Positions 1 to 8,657 of a stretch of 64,000 nt of DNA are shown piece after piece. The stretch spans positions 1-64,000 of the forward strand of contig NZ_VBSN01000024.1 of NCBI RefSeq assembly GCF_006149045.1, read 5' to 3'. The notes under the pieces are model-generated. The model did no database searches. It saw only the letters and a list, made by a program, of their open reading frames with translations, and was not told where the DNA came from. How positions within the stretch are numbered: position 1 is the stretch's first letter; every line of letters starts with the position of its first letter. Source of the DNA: Dyadobacter flavalbus (lineage in GTDB: Bacteria > Bacteroidota > Bacteroidia > Cytophagales > Spirosomataceae). Made by a program: the position numbers and the translations under genes.

Positions 1-82
<82 letters not shown>

Positions 83-253
83 AATGTTGTTGTGGCTTCT
101 GTAAACCCCTGCCCATTACAGACAGCAGCCACAGAGCCGAATTCTCCTAAACAAATCTCCTTGTTTTGCTCTCTTCATCATGTCAAAGAACTGGGCTCTG
201 ATTGCCTCAGAACTGGTGGCCTTGCCAACTGCAAAACCCATTATTCCCGATTG
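83..253 (-). other. rRNA operon leader
   Basis: This stretch lies between the proposed rRNA promoter and the 16S 5' end and holds no credible gene. A 69-residue open frame across it matches nothing and is rejected. It contains a boxA-like element (181-191), as expected for an antiterminated rRNA leader. Between the promoter and the nrdA terminator (about 300-466) I see nothing further. Confidence 0.6.
181..191 (-). promoter_or_regulatory. boxA-like antitermination element of the rRNA leader
   Basis: On the minus strand the sequence is GTTCTTTGACA, close to the classical boxA TGCTCTTTAACA bound by NusB/NusE. It lies about 100 bases before the 16S 5' end, a normal position. The match is seen directly; antitermination is inferred from the resemblance. 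Confidence 0.55.
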
Positions 254-259
254 GGAGTG

Positions 260-290
260 CAAAAGTGCAACATTAACTTTTTATACGCAA
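260..290 (-). promoter_or_regulatory. probable rRNA operon promoter (Bacteroidota type)
   Basis: Reading leftward, a TTG -33 element (288-290) is followed after 20 bases by CACTTTTG (260-267), which matches the Bacteroidota -7 consensus TAnnTTTG except at the first position. Transcription would begin near 253, about 170 bases before the 16S gene. Confidence 0.55.
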
Positions 291-466
291 GCACAGAATG
301 AAAATATTTATCGCATTTTTCCCCAAATCTCCTTAACCGGTTGATAATCAATATTAGCTAACGGAAAATAGTTCCAGAAAACTTCCTCCGACTGACTCTC
401 CCGGCAAGTACCACGAGCAGTATGCATCAGGCAGCTTCTAGATACCCCTCTTCTAAATACAGAAAC

Positions 467-493
467 AAAAAAAGGCCCCTGCTGGCAGGGACC
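467..493 (-). terminator. intrinsic terminator of nrdA
   Basis: On the minus strand the stem GGTCCCTGC / GCAGGGGCC (one G-T pair, 2-base loop) is followed by seven T residues. It starts 27 bases after the nrdA stop and separates nrdA from the co-oriented rRNA operon. Confidence 0.85.
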
Positions 494-519
494 TGATTCT
501 TAAACTTTGTATACTATGA

Positions 520-2970
520 TTATGATCCGCAAGCTTCACATCCTTCCGGATCATCCAATGAACACTGCATGTCGGATCGGTTGTCGCGCGGTACAATCGG
601 CTTTGCATGCTCTTCGGCATACTGAACGTAATTCAGCTCTTTTTCAGCGACAACAGCGGTTGCAGGCTCAAGCTGTACTTCTGCCTGCTTGCTTACTGTA
701 AACTGAACAGGATCGGAAGCCGCTCTGGTTCTCAAATAATACATTCCGGTTTTAAGCCCTTTTTTCCATGCATAGAAGTGCATGGAAGTAAGCTTTCCGA
801 AATTCGCTTCTTCCATAAAAATATTCAGCGACTGAGACTGGCAAATAAATGCGCCGCGATCGGCTGACATATCCAGCAAGCTACGCTGCTTGATTTCCCA
901 TGCCGTTTTATAAAGATCTTTGATATTCTGAGGAATGTTCGGAATGGGCTGAACCGAACCGCTTGCACGGACAAGGTTATTTTTCATTTCTTCATTCCAA
1001 AGACCCAATCTTACAAGATCTTTAAGCAGATATTTGTTTACAACAACAAATTCGCCTGAAAGGACGCGCCTTACATATATATTGGATGTAAATGGCTCAA
1101 AACATTCGTTATTTCCAAGTATCTGGCTTGTTGAAGCCGTCGGCATCGGCGCCAGCAATAATGAATTGCGAACACCGTACTGAATCACTTCTTTTCTCAG
1201 CTTGTTCCAGTCCCAGCGATTGCTTTCAGGCGTCACGCCCCACATATCAAACTGAAAAATTCCTTTTGAAATCGGACTTCCCGCCCATGTTTCATATGGT
1301 CCGTGTTGCATGGCCAACTCCATGGATGCTTCCATGGAACCAAAGTAAATGGTTTCAAACACATCTTTATTCAGCTGACGCGCTTCATCAGAATCAAAAG
1401 GCATCCGCATCATGCAAAATGCATCGGCAAGTCCTTGTACGCCGATTCCGATTGGCCGGTGTCTTTTATTGCTTTTTTCTGCTTCGGGTACCGGGTAATA
1501 ATTCAGGTCGATGATTTTGTTCAGGTTGCGTGTAATGACCTTTGTAATTTCATAGAGTTTCTTATGGTCAAAACGCATATATCCGTCCGCACCCTGTTCA
1601 ACGAACTTTGGCAATGCAATGGAAGCAAGGTTACAAACCGCCACTTCATCCGGCGCTGTGTACTCGATAATTTCGGTACAAAGGTTCGACGACTTGATCG
1701 TTCCCAGATTTTTCTGGTTTGATTTGCTGTTTGCATGGTCCTTGTACAACATATAAGGCGTGCCCGTTTCAATCTGCGATTCCATGATTGCAAACCATAA
1801 ATCCTGCGCTTTGATGGTTTTACGCGCTCTGCCTTCCAGCTCGTATTTTTCATACAGCTTTTCAAATTCCTCGCTGTGCGTATCCGAAAGTCCCGGGCAT
1901 TCGTGCGGACAGAACAATGACCACGTATCGTTTGCCTCTACGCGCTTCATAAACAAATCCGGAATCCACAAAGCATAGAAAAGGTCGCGGGCACGCTGCT
2001 CTTCTTTTCCGTGATTCTTTTTAAGATCAAGAAAATCGAATATATCCGAATGCCACGGCTCCATATAGATGGCGAAAGAACCTTTACGCTTTCCGCCGCC
2101 CTGATCAACATATCTTGCCGTGTCATTGAATACGCGAAGCATCGGAACAATACCGTTCGATTGTCCATTCGTACCTTTAATATAAGTACCCGTAGCACGC
2201 ACATCATGAATGCTGAGCCCGATACCGCCGGCAGACTGCGAAATCAATGCACAGTTTTTAAGCGTATCGTAAATTCCATTGATGCTATCTTCTTTCATCG
2301 TCAGCAGAAAGCACGAAGACATTTGCGGCTTTGGCGTTCCTGCGTTGAATAAAGTAGGCGTTGCATGTGTAAACCATTTTTCCGAAAGCAAATGATACGT
2401 TTCTATCGCAGCCTGAACATCGTCCTGGTGAATCCCGACAGCAACACGCATGAGCATATGCTGGGGTCTTTCAACGATTTTACCGTCTACCTTCAGTAAG
2501 TAAGATTTTTCAAGTGTTTTGTAACCGAAATAATCATAGGCATAATCACGGTCATATATAATAGTGGAATCAAGCAGGGAAGCATTCTGGCGGATTACAT
2601 CATAAACTTCTTTTGAAATAAGTGATGCATTTTCTCCCGTTTTGGAGTCTACGTAAGTGTAAAGCCGCTTCATCGTAGCTGAAAACGACTTCAATGTATT
2701 TTTATGAAGGTTCGAGATTGCAACCCGGGCAGCAAGAATAGCATAATCCGGATGTTTTGTGGTCATGGAAGCCGCAGTTTCGGCAGCCAGATTATCCAGT
2801 TCAGCGGTAGTAACGCCATCGTAAATGCCCGATACAACTTTCTTGGCCACTTCGATCGGCTGGATATAATTGATATCAAGCCCGTAGCTCAGTTTCTCGA
2901 TGCGTGCTGTCACCTTGTCGAACTTTACCGATTCGCGGCGGCCGTCACGCTTTATTACATACATTGACAT
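520..2970 (-). CDS. nrdA: Class Ia ribonucleoside-diphosphate reductase, alpha subunit
   Basis: This is the large catalytic subunit that reduces ribonucleoside diphosphates to deoxyribonucleotides; its partner is NrdB at 28328. The 816 residues begin with an ATP-cone allosteric domain (about 3-95), followed by the ten-stranded catalytic barrel. By family alignment from memory C220 and C446 are the active-site redox pair, C431 the thiyl radical cysteine, and N429 and E433 its helpers. The C-terminal CEAC (C811, C814) is the swinging dithiol that is re-reduced by thioredoxin. The loop [12 protein letters not shown] resembles the eukaryote-like branch of class Ia. The start gives [10 protein letters not shown]; a second ATG two codons on is possible. 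A candidate promoter lies at 3091-3118 and a terminator at 467-493. The gene is monocistronic, which is odd because nrdA and nrdB are usually adjacent. Confidence 0.97.
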   Translation of the reverse strand: MSMYVIKRDGRRESVKFDKVTARIEKLSYGLDINYIQPIEVAKKVVSGIYDGVTTAELDNLAAETAASMTTKHPDYAILAARVAISNLHKNTLKSFSATMKRLYTYVDSKTGENASLISKEVYDVIRQNASLLDSTIIYDRDYAYDYFGYKTLEKSYLLKVDGKIVERPQHMLMRVAVGIHQDDVQAAIETYHLLSEKWFTHATPTLFNAGTPKPQMSSCFLLTMKEDSINGIYDTLKNCALISQSAGGIGLSIHDVRATGTYIKGTNGQSNGIVPMLRVFNDTARYVDQGGGKRKGSFAIYMEPWHSDIFDFLDLKKNHGKEEQRARDLFYALWIPDLFMKRVEANDTWSLFCPHECPGLSDTHSEEFEKLYEKYELEGRARKTIKAQDLWFAIMESQIETGTPYMLYKDHANSKSNQKNLGTIKSSNLCTEIIEYTAPDEVAVCNLASIALPKFVEQGADGYMRFDHKKLYEITKVITRNLNKIIDLNYYPVPEAEKSNKRHRPIGIGVQGLADAFCMMRMPFDSDEARQLNKDVFETIYFGSMEASMELAMQHGPYETWAGSPISKGIFQFDMWGVTPESNRWDWNKLRKEVIQYGVRNSLLLAPMPTASTSQILGNNECFEPFTSNIYVRRVLSGEFVVVNKYLLKDLVRLGLWNEEMKNNLVRASGSVQPIPNIPQNIKDLYKTAWEIKQRSLLDMSADRGAFICQSQSLNIFMEEANFGKLTSMHFYAWKKGLKTGMYYLRTRAASDPVQFTVSKQAEVQLEPATAVVAEKELNYVQYAEEHAKPIVPRDNRSDMQCSLDDPEGCEACGS

Positions 2971-3423
2971 ATGAGTAGATTGTTAAAAGGAAGTAAGTGA
3001 TGTATATTATTGAAATTTTAAGTCGGTGAAGCCTTAAAATCCCTTGAAATAACATTAAATTAACATGATTAGCAACCCCGGTTTCGGGCGCAAAATTTGT
3101 GTTATAGGGATAATGCAAATTAAGTTTCAAGTAAGATTCTTATAGCTAGCCGGTTACGGATACAGTTCCCGTAAATTGATCACAAAAAATATTTTTTATT
3201 TTTTTCAGCTTAAAAATTTGTAAACTTTTTTCAGTAACAACCTAATTTTTCCGATCAAATATTTTACATTAACATCTACTGATCAATAAGTTATAATGAT
3301 AAAAAATGTTTATGAAAATTATTTTTTGTAAACTTTATTTTTCAGGCCGGTAATTTACTTGCAAAACTTTTTGTCTCAACGAACCCTGTTATTTTAAAAT
3401 AAAGCATTAATATTCCCCCTGTT
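2971..3423. other. AT-rich divergent intergenic region
   Basis: This region separates nrdA from the isomerase gene at 3424. It holds the nrdA promoter candidate at 3091-3118. For the rightward gene I find only weak -7 matches (TAATTTAC near 3350, 6 of 8) and no confident promoter. No RNA gene, riboswitch or NrdR-type paired box is apparent by eye. Confidence 0.4.
3091..3118 (-). promoter_or_regulatory. probable nrdA promoter
   Basis: Reading leftward, TTG (3116-3118), a 17-base spacer and AAATTTTG (3091-3098) fit the Bacteroidota consensus at 7 of 8 -7 positions. The start site would be near 3084, giving an nrdA leader of about 114 bases. Confidence 0.5.
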
Positions 3424-4335
3424 ATGGATAAAACAACTGCCGTTTCCTCCCGAAGAAATTTTGTAAAAAAGAGTGCCGGGCTTATTGCAGGCCTGGCCGC
3501 CGGCCCCACTTTCGTTCAGGCTTTGACAATACAAAAACTGGACCCGCTATACTCCCTGCAGCTTGGTGTTTTTGCCGCTTATGAAAAAGCTGATTTTCTG
3601 AGAGAATCCGGGTGCAGTTATATAGAAGAGTCGGTTACCGGCTTCCTCATTCCCGACAACGGAGACACGCAGTATGCAAAAAACCTGGAACAGCTGCGAT
3701 CTGAAAACTTTCCGATCAGATCATATGTAATCCTGCTTCCCGGAAGCCTGAAAACGCTTGGGCCGGATGCCAATCATGAAGCCATTCTGCAGCGTACGGA
3801 ACTTGTGCTGAAACGTGCAAAGGAATGCAGTTCGCAATATGTTGTGTTCGGAAGCGGCGGTTCCCGGATTATTCCCGAAGGCTATGACCGCGACAAGGCA
3901 AAAGCCCAGCATATTGAACTTACAAGAAAAATGGCGCCGCTTGCCGAAAAATATGGCGTGACCATAGCCGTTGAACCTCTCAACCGCGGAGAGACCAACT
4001 TTATCAACAGCCTGGCCGAAGGCGTTGAAATCGTGGAAGCCGTGAAAAGTCCGAAAGTCAAGCTCTTATGCGACATTTACCATATGCTGAAAGAAGACGA
4101 ACCGCCTGCTGAAATTGTCAAATACGGAAAGCATATTGTGCATTGTCACATTGCAGAAAAGGAAAACCGTACGCCGCCGGGCGTAAAGGGCGATGATTTC
4201 CGGCCGTATCTCAACGCTTTGAAAAAAATAAACTACAAAGGCGGATTATCCATAGAATGCTTCGTTTATAACGATTTTGAAAAAGAAGCCAGAAGAGGGA
4301 TTCAAGTACTTAAACAGCAATTGAGTGAAGTTTAA
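3424..4335 (+). CDS. Sugar phosphate isomerase/epimerase (TIM barrel), Tat-exported
   Basis: The 303-residue protein belongs to the AP endonuclease 2 / hydroxypyruvate isomerase-like TIM-barrel family. The N-terminus SRRNFVKK (residues 9-16) followed by a hydrophobic stretch is a twin-arginine signal, so the folded protein is probably exported to the periplasm. Metal-binding features are VEPLNRGETNF (the Glu in VEPLN), CDIYHM (Asp and His), HCHIAEKENR and a C-terminal SIECF. These match the hydroxypyruvate isomerase-like branch, which acts on small keto or aldo sugars and sugar acids. The exact substrate cannot be read from the sequence. The gene stands alone between nrdA (divergent) and rpmE. 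Confidence 0.85.
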   Translation: MDKTTAVSSRRNFVKKSAGLIAGLAAGPTFVQALTIQKLDPLYSLQLGVFAAYEKADFLRESGCSYIEESVTGFLIPDNGDTQYAKNLEQLRSENFPIRSYVILLPGSLKTLGPDANHEAILQRTELVLKRAKECSSQYVVFGSGGSRIIPEGYDRDKAKAQHIELTRKMAPLAEKYGVTIAVEPLNRGETNFINSLAEGVEIVEAVKSPKVKLLCDIYHMLKEDEPPAEIVKYGKHIVHCHIAEKENRTPPGVKGDDFRPYLNALKKINYKGGLSIECFVYNDFEKEARRGIQVLKQQLSEV

Positions 4336-4389
4336 ATAAACGTTTTTGTTCGTATCGTACTAACATCAAAAAAGATAGCCTTCTTTTAC

Positions 4390-4420
4390 TTGGTTTACAA
4401 GATTAGAATTTCTACTTTTG
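4390..4420 (+). promoter_or_regulatory. rpmE promoter, perfect Bacteroidota consensus
   Basis: TTG (4390-4392), a 20-base spacer and TACTTTTG (4413-4420) match TTG / TAnnTTTG exactly. The start site would be near 4427, giving a leader of about 40 bases before the rpmE ATG at 4467. Confidence 0.8.
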
Positions 4421-4466
4421 CAATCCTTTTTGAGAATTGTATCGAAACACATAATATTATATACCA

Positions 4467-4721
4467 ATGAAAAAAGATATTCATCCCAATTACAGAGAAG
4501 TAGTTTTCTGGGATTTATCAAGCGATTATAAATTCATTACGCGCTCTACAATAGAAACCAACGAAAACATTACTTGGGAAGATGGCAAATCATACCCGGT
4601 TTATAAAGTCGAGGTTTCTTCTCAGTCACATCCTTTCTATACAGGTAAAAATGTACTTGTAGATACAGCCGGACGTGTTGACAAGTTCAGAAAACGTTAC
4701 GGACAACAAAAAGAAGCGTAA
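4467..4721 (+). CDS. rpmE2: 50S ribosomal protein bL31, type B
   Basis: The 84-residue protein starts [16 protein letters not shown] and has the bL31 core, with [21 protein letters not shown] and the basic C-terminus. It contains no cysteine, so it lacks the zinc ribbon of type A bL31 and belongs to the zinc-independent type B. It is a large-subunit protein that bridges to the small-subunit head. It has its own perfect promoter and a strong terminator, so it forms a single-gene unit. Confidence 0.96.
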   Translation: MKKDIHPNYREVVFWDLSSDYKFITRSTIETNENITWEDGKSYPVYKVEVSSQSHPFYTGKNVLVDTAGRVDKFRKRYGQQKEA

Positions 4722-4786
4722 GATCTTCTTTTCAGCTTCGGGTTATTGAATTAAAAACTTTGGCTGATCCGTTCTAAAATATTTAC

Positions 4787-4834
4787 AAAGAAGCAGTCTC
4801 CTGATAAAAGTCACAGGAGACTGCTTCTTTTTTT
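4787..4834 (+). terminator. strong intrinsic terminator of rpmE
   Basis: A perfect stem of at least 16 base pairs (4787-4803 with 4814-4830, core GAAGCAGTCTCCTG) with a 10-base loop runs into eight T residues. The T run ends in TTTG, which also forms the -33 element of the next promoter. Confidence 0.92.
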
Positions 4835-4862
4835 GTCCTGTCCGAAAAATGGACGAACTTTG
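4833..4862 (+). promoter_or_regulatory. candidate promoter overlapping the rpmE terminator T-tract
   Basis: TTG (4833-4835), a 19-base spacer and GAACTTTG (4855-4862, 7 of 8 matches to TAnnTTTG) would start transcription near 4869, about 16 bases before the ATG at 4885. The -33 element is the last bases of the terminator's T-tract plus the following G. Confidence 0.5.
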
Positions 4863-4884
4863 GCTGCACATACTTAAGTAAAAT

Positions 4885-6078
4885 ATGCTTCATACCATTC
4901 TGTTTGACGATCCTGTAATTCGTACGCAGCTTTTACCATTTACATACACCCGACCGGTTGCAGCCATTCGCTGCGGTATTGAAAAAATATACGAAAAGTG
5001 GAATGACTGGCTGAAAACGGCTGTTTCTTTTCATACGGAACCTTATTTAAGCCGTAAATTTCCGTTGACCGTTGTTGATGACAACCTTTTTATAAACGGC
5101 GGTTTATGCCCGGATGAAAAGCTGGTTGCAGCCATTCAGGATTTAGCTGTAAATACAGCTCTGACTTCGGAAAACGGCGAAATACTTGCCGTCAGAAGTT
5201 CCGCCGGTTGGCAGCCATCCATTGAATATACCCATATCACTGCTCTGACCTATTCCGGTCCGTTTACAATGATCAGAAATGTATGGGATATTTTTACATT
5301 CAACGGCGCACAGATAAAAGCTGATTTTGAGAGAATAACGGCAAACAGAAAATCCGAACCGGTTACAGATCCTTTTACGCATTGTTACCATAAAGAGCAG
5401 ATTTTCATTGAAACCGGGGCGGTGATCAAAGCGGCGGTGATCAATGCGGAAAACGGCCCTGTTTACATCGGACGAAATGCCTTGATCCAGGAAGGATCGC
5501 TTATTCAGGGGCCATTCGCCATGGGTGAAAGTTCCGTACTTGCGCAAGGTGCCAAAATACGGCCCGGTACAAGCATCGGATCTTTTTGTAAAGTTGGCGG
5601 TGAAGTAAGCAACAGTGTATTTTTCGGGTACAGCAACAAAGGCCACGACGGCTATTTAGGCAATTCGGTGCTTGGCGAATGGTGCAATCTGGGCGCAAAT
5701 ACCAATAACTCAAACCTGAAAAATGACCACAGCCCTGTAAAACTGCATAGTTACGTTTCAGGTTCGCTGGCTGATACCGGCCTGACTTTCTGCGGTTTGA
5801 TGATGGGCGATTATTCAAAAGCCGGAATTTCCACCATGTTCAACACCGGAACGGTTGTCGGCGTAAATGTCAATGTATTTGGCTCCGGGTTTCAGGCGAA
5901 GCATACGCCTTCGTTTTCATGGGGCGGCCATGCGGAAGGAATTTCAGAATACCGCCTGGAAAAAGCGCTGGCCGTTGCAAAAGACACTGTAAACCGCCGG
6001 AACATTGATTTTGAAGAAGATGATGAAAATATTTTGCGGACCGTTTTTGAACAAACCCGAAATCAGCGGATATTCTGA
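4885..6078 (+). CDS. Putative sugar nucleotidyltransferase / acyltransferase, GlmU-like
   Basis: The 397-residue protein has the layout of a Bacteroidota family distantly related to GlmU. The N-terminal half (about 1-180) looks like a nucleotidyltransferase domain but lacks a clear GxGxR signature loop; RPVAAIRCGIEKIYEKW is its most recognisable block. The C-terminal half is a left-handed beta-helix of hexapeptide repeats, with VYIGRNALIQ, ILAQGAKIRPGTSIG-like turns and the conserved GHDGYLGNSVLGEWCNLGA (about 253-271), which resembles the acetyl-transfer region of GlmU. A role in making a UDP- or other nucleotide-activated amino sugar is likely; the substrate is unknown. holB follows after 43 bases on the same strand. 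Confidence 0.75.
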   Translation: MLHTILFDDPVIRTQLLPFTYTRPVAAIRCGIEKIYEKWNDWLKTAVSFHTEPYLSRKFPLTVVDDNLFINGGLCPDEKLVAAIQDLAVNTALTSENGEILAVRSSAGWQPSIEYTHITALTYSGPFTMIRNVWDIFTFNGAQIKADFERITANRKSEPVTDPFTHCYHKEQIFIETGAVIKAAVINAENGPVYIGRNALIQEGSLIQGPFAMGESSVLAQGAKIRPGTSIGSFCKVGGEVSNSVFFGYSNKGHDGYLGNSVLGEWCNLGANTNNSNLKNDHSPVKLHSYVSGSLADTGLTFCGLMMGDYSKAGISTMFNTGTVVGVNVNVFGSGFQAKHTPSFSWGGHAEGISEYRLEKALAVAKDTVNRRNIDFEEDDENILRTVFEQTRNQRIF

Positions 6079-6121
6079 CCGGCTGCTGCGTTGATCTATA
6101 AAAGACTAATCTGACCAAACC

Positions 6122-7237
6122 GTGCTTTTTAAAGATATTCCGGGACTTGAACATATAAAATCCACGTTGAGGCGCTCGGTGAACACCAGTCATCTCGCTC
6201 ACGCACAGCTTTTTGATTCTGCTCCCGGCGGAGGCGGACTGGCTCTGGCGCTTGCCTTTTCCACTTATATCAACTGCGAAAACCGGAATGAAGAAGATGC
6301 ATGCGGCGTTTGTGCTTCCTGCTCCAAAATGGGCAAACTGATCCATCCGGATTTCCATTTCATCTTTCCCGTTGCTGCTTCCAAAAAAGCAGACGGCAAA
6401 AACAGCGAGGCTTTTTTAAATTTATGGCGTTCATTCCTGATAGAAAATCCTTACCGCATACTTCCGGAATGGCTGGATTTTATCGGCTCGGAAAACAGGC
6501 AGGGCAATATTTCGGTAGAAGAAGCACGCGGGATTCTTGGCAAACTTTCTGTCAAGTCATACGAAGGCGAATACAAAATCCTGCTGATCTGGAAACCCGA
6601 TATTATGAACGCATCGTCGGCCAATGCCATTTTGAAAATCCTGGAAGAGCCGCCTGCGAAAACCCTGTTTCTGCTCGTCAGCGATCAGTCGGACAAACTC
6701 CTTACTACGATTATTTCCCGTACGCAGCGCGTTGCAGTTCCGGCATTTTCCGACGATGAAGTCCGCACTTTCCTGAAATGGCAACATGTAAATGAAACAA
6801 CAGCAGTCCAGATCGCATACTTGTGCGACGGCAATCTTTCCGAAGCGCTGAAACTTGTTCAGGAAACCGAAGATGACCGTTCCGGCTGGTTTGCCGCATG
6901 GATGCGTTCCTGCTACAAATACGACATCTCACATCTTGTAAAGCTGGCGGATAACTTTGACGTAATGAACAAGGAACGACAGAAAGGACTGCTGGAATAC
7001 GGATTGCGGCTTTTCAGGGATATGCTCGTCTGGCGGGCAGGTGCGGGCGAGTTATTGCGTGTTCCGCAGGAAGAACTTACTTTCGTTCAGAATTTTTCCA
7101 AAACCGTCAGCTTTGAAGCGCTGGAAAGAATGATTGAAGAAGTAAACCTTTCCTATTATCATGTCGAGCGAAACGTAAGGGCCAAAATGGTTTTTCTTGA
7201 CCTGTCGCTTATCGTTGCTCAATTCTTTCAACGCTGA
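6122..7237 (+). CDS. holB: DNA polymerase III delta' subunit
   Basis: This is a 371-residue clamp-loader ATPase-like subunit. It begins with GTG (MLFKDIPGLEHIK). The N-terminal region has the AAA+ fold, but the P-loop reads SAPGGGGLALA and lacks the GKT lysine and threonine, as is usual for delta', which does not hydrolyse ATP. A zinc-binding cluster of cysteines (CENRNEEDACGVCASC, about 50-65) follows. ILEEPPAKTLFLLVSD and SRTQ give the sensor-like region. The stop overlaps the next ATG (TGATG at 7235-7239), so holB and rimB are translationally coupled. Confidence 0.9.
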   Translation: MLFKDIPGLEHIKSTLRRSVNTSHLAHAQLFDSAPGGGGLALALAFSTYINCENRNEEDACGVCASCSKMGKLIHPDFHFIFPVAASKKADGKNSEAFLNLWRSFLIENPYRILPEWLDFIGSENRQGNISVEEARGILGKLSVKSYEGEYKILLIWKPDIMNASSANAILKILEEPPAKTLFLLVSDQSDKLLTTIISRTQRVAVPAFSDDEVRTFLKWQHVNETTAVQIAYLCDGNLSEALKLVQETEDDRSGWFAAWMRSCYKYDISHLVKLADNFDVMNKERQKGLLEYGLRLFRDMLVWRAGAGELLRVPQEELTFVQNFSKTVSFEALERMIEEVNLSYYHVERNVRAKMVFLDLSLIVAQFFQR

Positions 7238-7674
7238 TGAAAAATCCCCTGGAAACGATCGGAGCTACGGATGTTGTAGACTTTCCTGACCTTGGTTGGA
7301 ACGAAGTGCCCGTACGTATCGATTCCGGTGCTGCTACTTCTGCCATTCATTGTTCGAGAGTAAAACTGGTCAAAGAAGGAGAAACGGTGAAGCTGCATTT
7401 TTATCTGGATATCCGAAAAGGTGCGCCGCAGCAATTGTTTTCTGTTACAGATTTTAAGGAAACGGTCATCCGCAATTCTTTCGGAAAAGAGGAAAAACGG
7501 TATGTGATCAAAACCGGCATCCGGATTTTCGGAAAAAAGATACGGGCCGAATTTTCACTTGCCAACCGCCGCAAAATGAGATATCCCGTGCTTCTCGGAA
7601 GAAAATTCCTGAAAAACCGTTTTATCATCGATGTATCGCAGCAAGACCTTTCGGCTAAAAAGCATTCTAAATAA
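7237..7674 (+). CDS. rimB: RimB-like retropepsin-family protease (ATP-dependent zinc protease family)
   Basis: The 145-residue protein shows VRIDSGAATSAIHC (about 24-37), the DSGA-type aspartic-protease motif of the family historically called ATP-dependent zinc protease. RYPVLLGRKFLKNRFIIDV near the end is the second conserved block. In Pseudomonas the homologue RimB trims glutamate residues added to ribosomal protein S6 by RimK, and rimK follows here 63 bases downstream. The start codon overlaps the holB stop. Function is inferred from family and context. Confidence 0.8.
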   Translation: MKNPLETIGATDVVDFPDLGWNEVPVRIDSGAATSAIHCSRVKLVKEGETVKLHFYLDIRKGAPQQLFSVTDFKETVIRNSFGKEEKRYVIKTGIRIFGKKIRAEFSLANRRKMRYPVLLGRKFLKNRFIIDVSQQDLSAKKHSK

Positions 7675-7737
7675 ACTTATCAAAATGGCAGATTTACTGC
7701 TTTTGCCTTCAACGCAATTCCATTACTCAGAACTTAT

Positions 7738-8640
7738 ATGAAAATCGCCGTATTATCCACCAATCCAGACCTTTATTCCACAAGGCGTTTGGTGGAGGCA
7801 ATAAAACAAAGAGGCCATCAGGCAGTCGTTATTGATCATATAAAATGTTTTGTAATGATTGAAGGAGGAAAACCCAGCGTTATTTACAAAGGGAAACCCG
7901 TAACCGGAATAGATGCTGTCATTCCCAGAATAGGAACTTCCGTAACGGCTTTCGGCTGCGCAGTTGTCCGCCAGATGGAGCTGATGAAAATTTTCACAAC
8001 CGTCAAATCGCAGGCCATTCTGCGTTCGCGTGATAAATTGCGGAGCATGCAGGTGCTGGCGAAATCCGGCGTTGATATTCCCAAAACCGTTTTTGCAAAG
8101 AACCCTTCACAGGTAAACGAACTGATCCATATGGTGGGCGGTCCGCCGGTCATTATCAAACTCTTGGAAGGTACGCAGGGCGTAGGCGTTGTTCTGGCAG
8201 AAACCATCAAAGCTGCAAAATCCACGATTGAGGCATTTTACGGATTAAGGGCCAATTTCCTGATACAAGAATACATTGCAGAATCAAAAAGCGCCGACAT
8301 TCGCGCCTTTGTGATTGGCAACAAAGTGGTGGCGGCCATGAAACGGCAGGGAGCCGAAGGCGATTTCCGTTCCAATCTGCATCGCGGCGGAGAAGGTTAT
8401 ATGATCGAGCTGACGCCGGAAGAAGAACATACGGCCATTTCTGCGGCCAAAGCACTGGGAATAAAAATAGCAGGCGTAGATATGCTTCAGTCCGACCGCG
8501 GACCGTTGGTTATGGAAGTGAATTCTTCGCCGGGTTTGAGAGGAATTGAGGAAGTCAGCGGGATTGATATTGCCGCACTTATTGTTGCTTATATTGAAGA
8601 TAAAATTGTTACAGACGAAAATGATACCGTGGGTGTCTGA
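7738..8640 (+). CDS. rimK: RimK-type ribosomal protein S6 glutamate ligase
   Basis: This 300-residue ATP-grasp ligase adds glutamates to the C-terminus of ribosomal protein bS6 and may also make free poly-glutamate. The N-terminal domain begins [10 protein letters not shown]. The ATP-grasp core includes [19 protein letters not shown] (about 139-157), the IQEYI segment, [20 protein letters not shown], and the metal-binding [14 protein letters not shown]. Length and motifs match full-length RimK. It lies between rimB and hemC on the same strand with short gaps, so holB-rimB-rimK-hemC may be one transcript. Confidence 0.93.
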   Translation: MKIAVLSTNPDLYSTRRLVEAIKQRGHQAVVIDHIKCFVMIEGGKPSVIYKGKPVTGIDAVIPRIGTSVTAFGCAVVRQMELMKIFTTVKSQAILRSRDKLRSMQVLAKSGVDIPKTVFAKNPSQVNELIHMVGGPPVIIKLLEGTQGVGVVLAETIKAAKSTIEAFYGLRANFLIQEYIAESKSADIRAFVIGNKVVAAMKRQGAEGDFRSNLHRGGEGYMIELTPEEEHTAISAAKALGIKIAGVDMLQSDRGPLVMEVNSSPGLRGIEEVSGIDIAALIVAYIEDKIVTDENDTVGV

Positions 8641-8657
8641 AGTAAAAAGATTGAATC

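Noticed and set aside
92-301. 69-residue open frame
   Set aside because: Lies in the rRNA leader and promoter, on the other strand from the rRNA, without homology or a promoter.
3424-4335. Cobalamin or other riboswitch near nrdA, or before the cobalamin adenosyltransferase
   Set aside because: I looked for the B12-box and conserved hairpins in 2971-3423 and 37482-37593 and saw none.
5143-5818. Long antisense frames inside the GlmU-like gene
   Set aside because: Shadow frames of a GC-rich coding region; composition and lack of start signals do not support genes. The same applies to other antisense frames over susC, susD, tyrS and the GH43-like gene.
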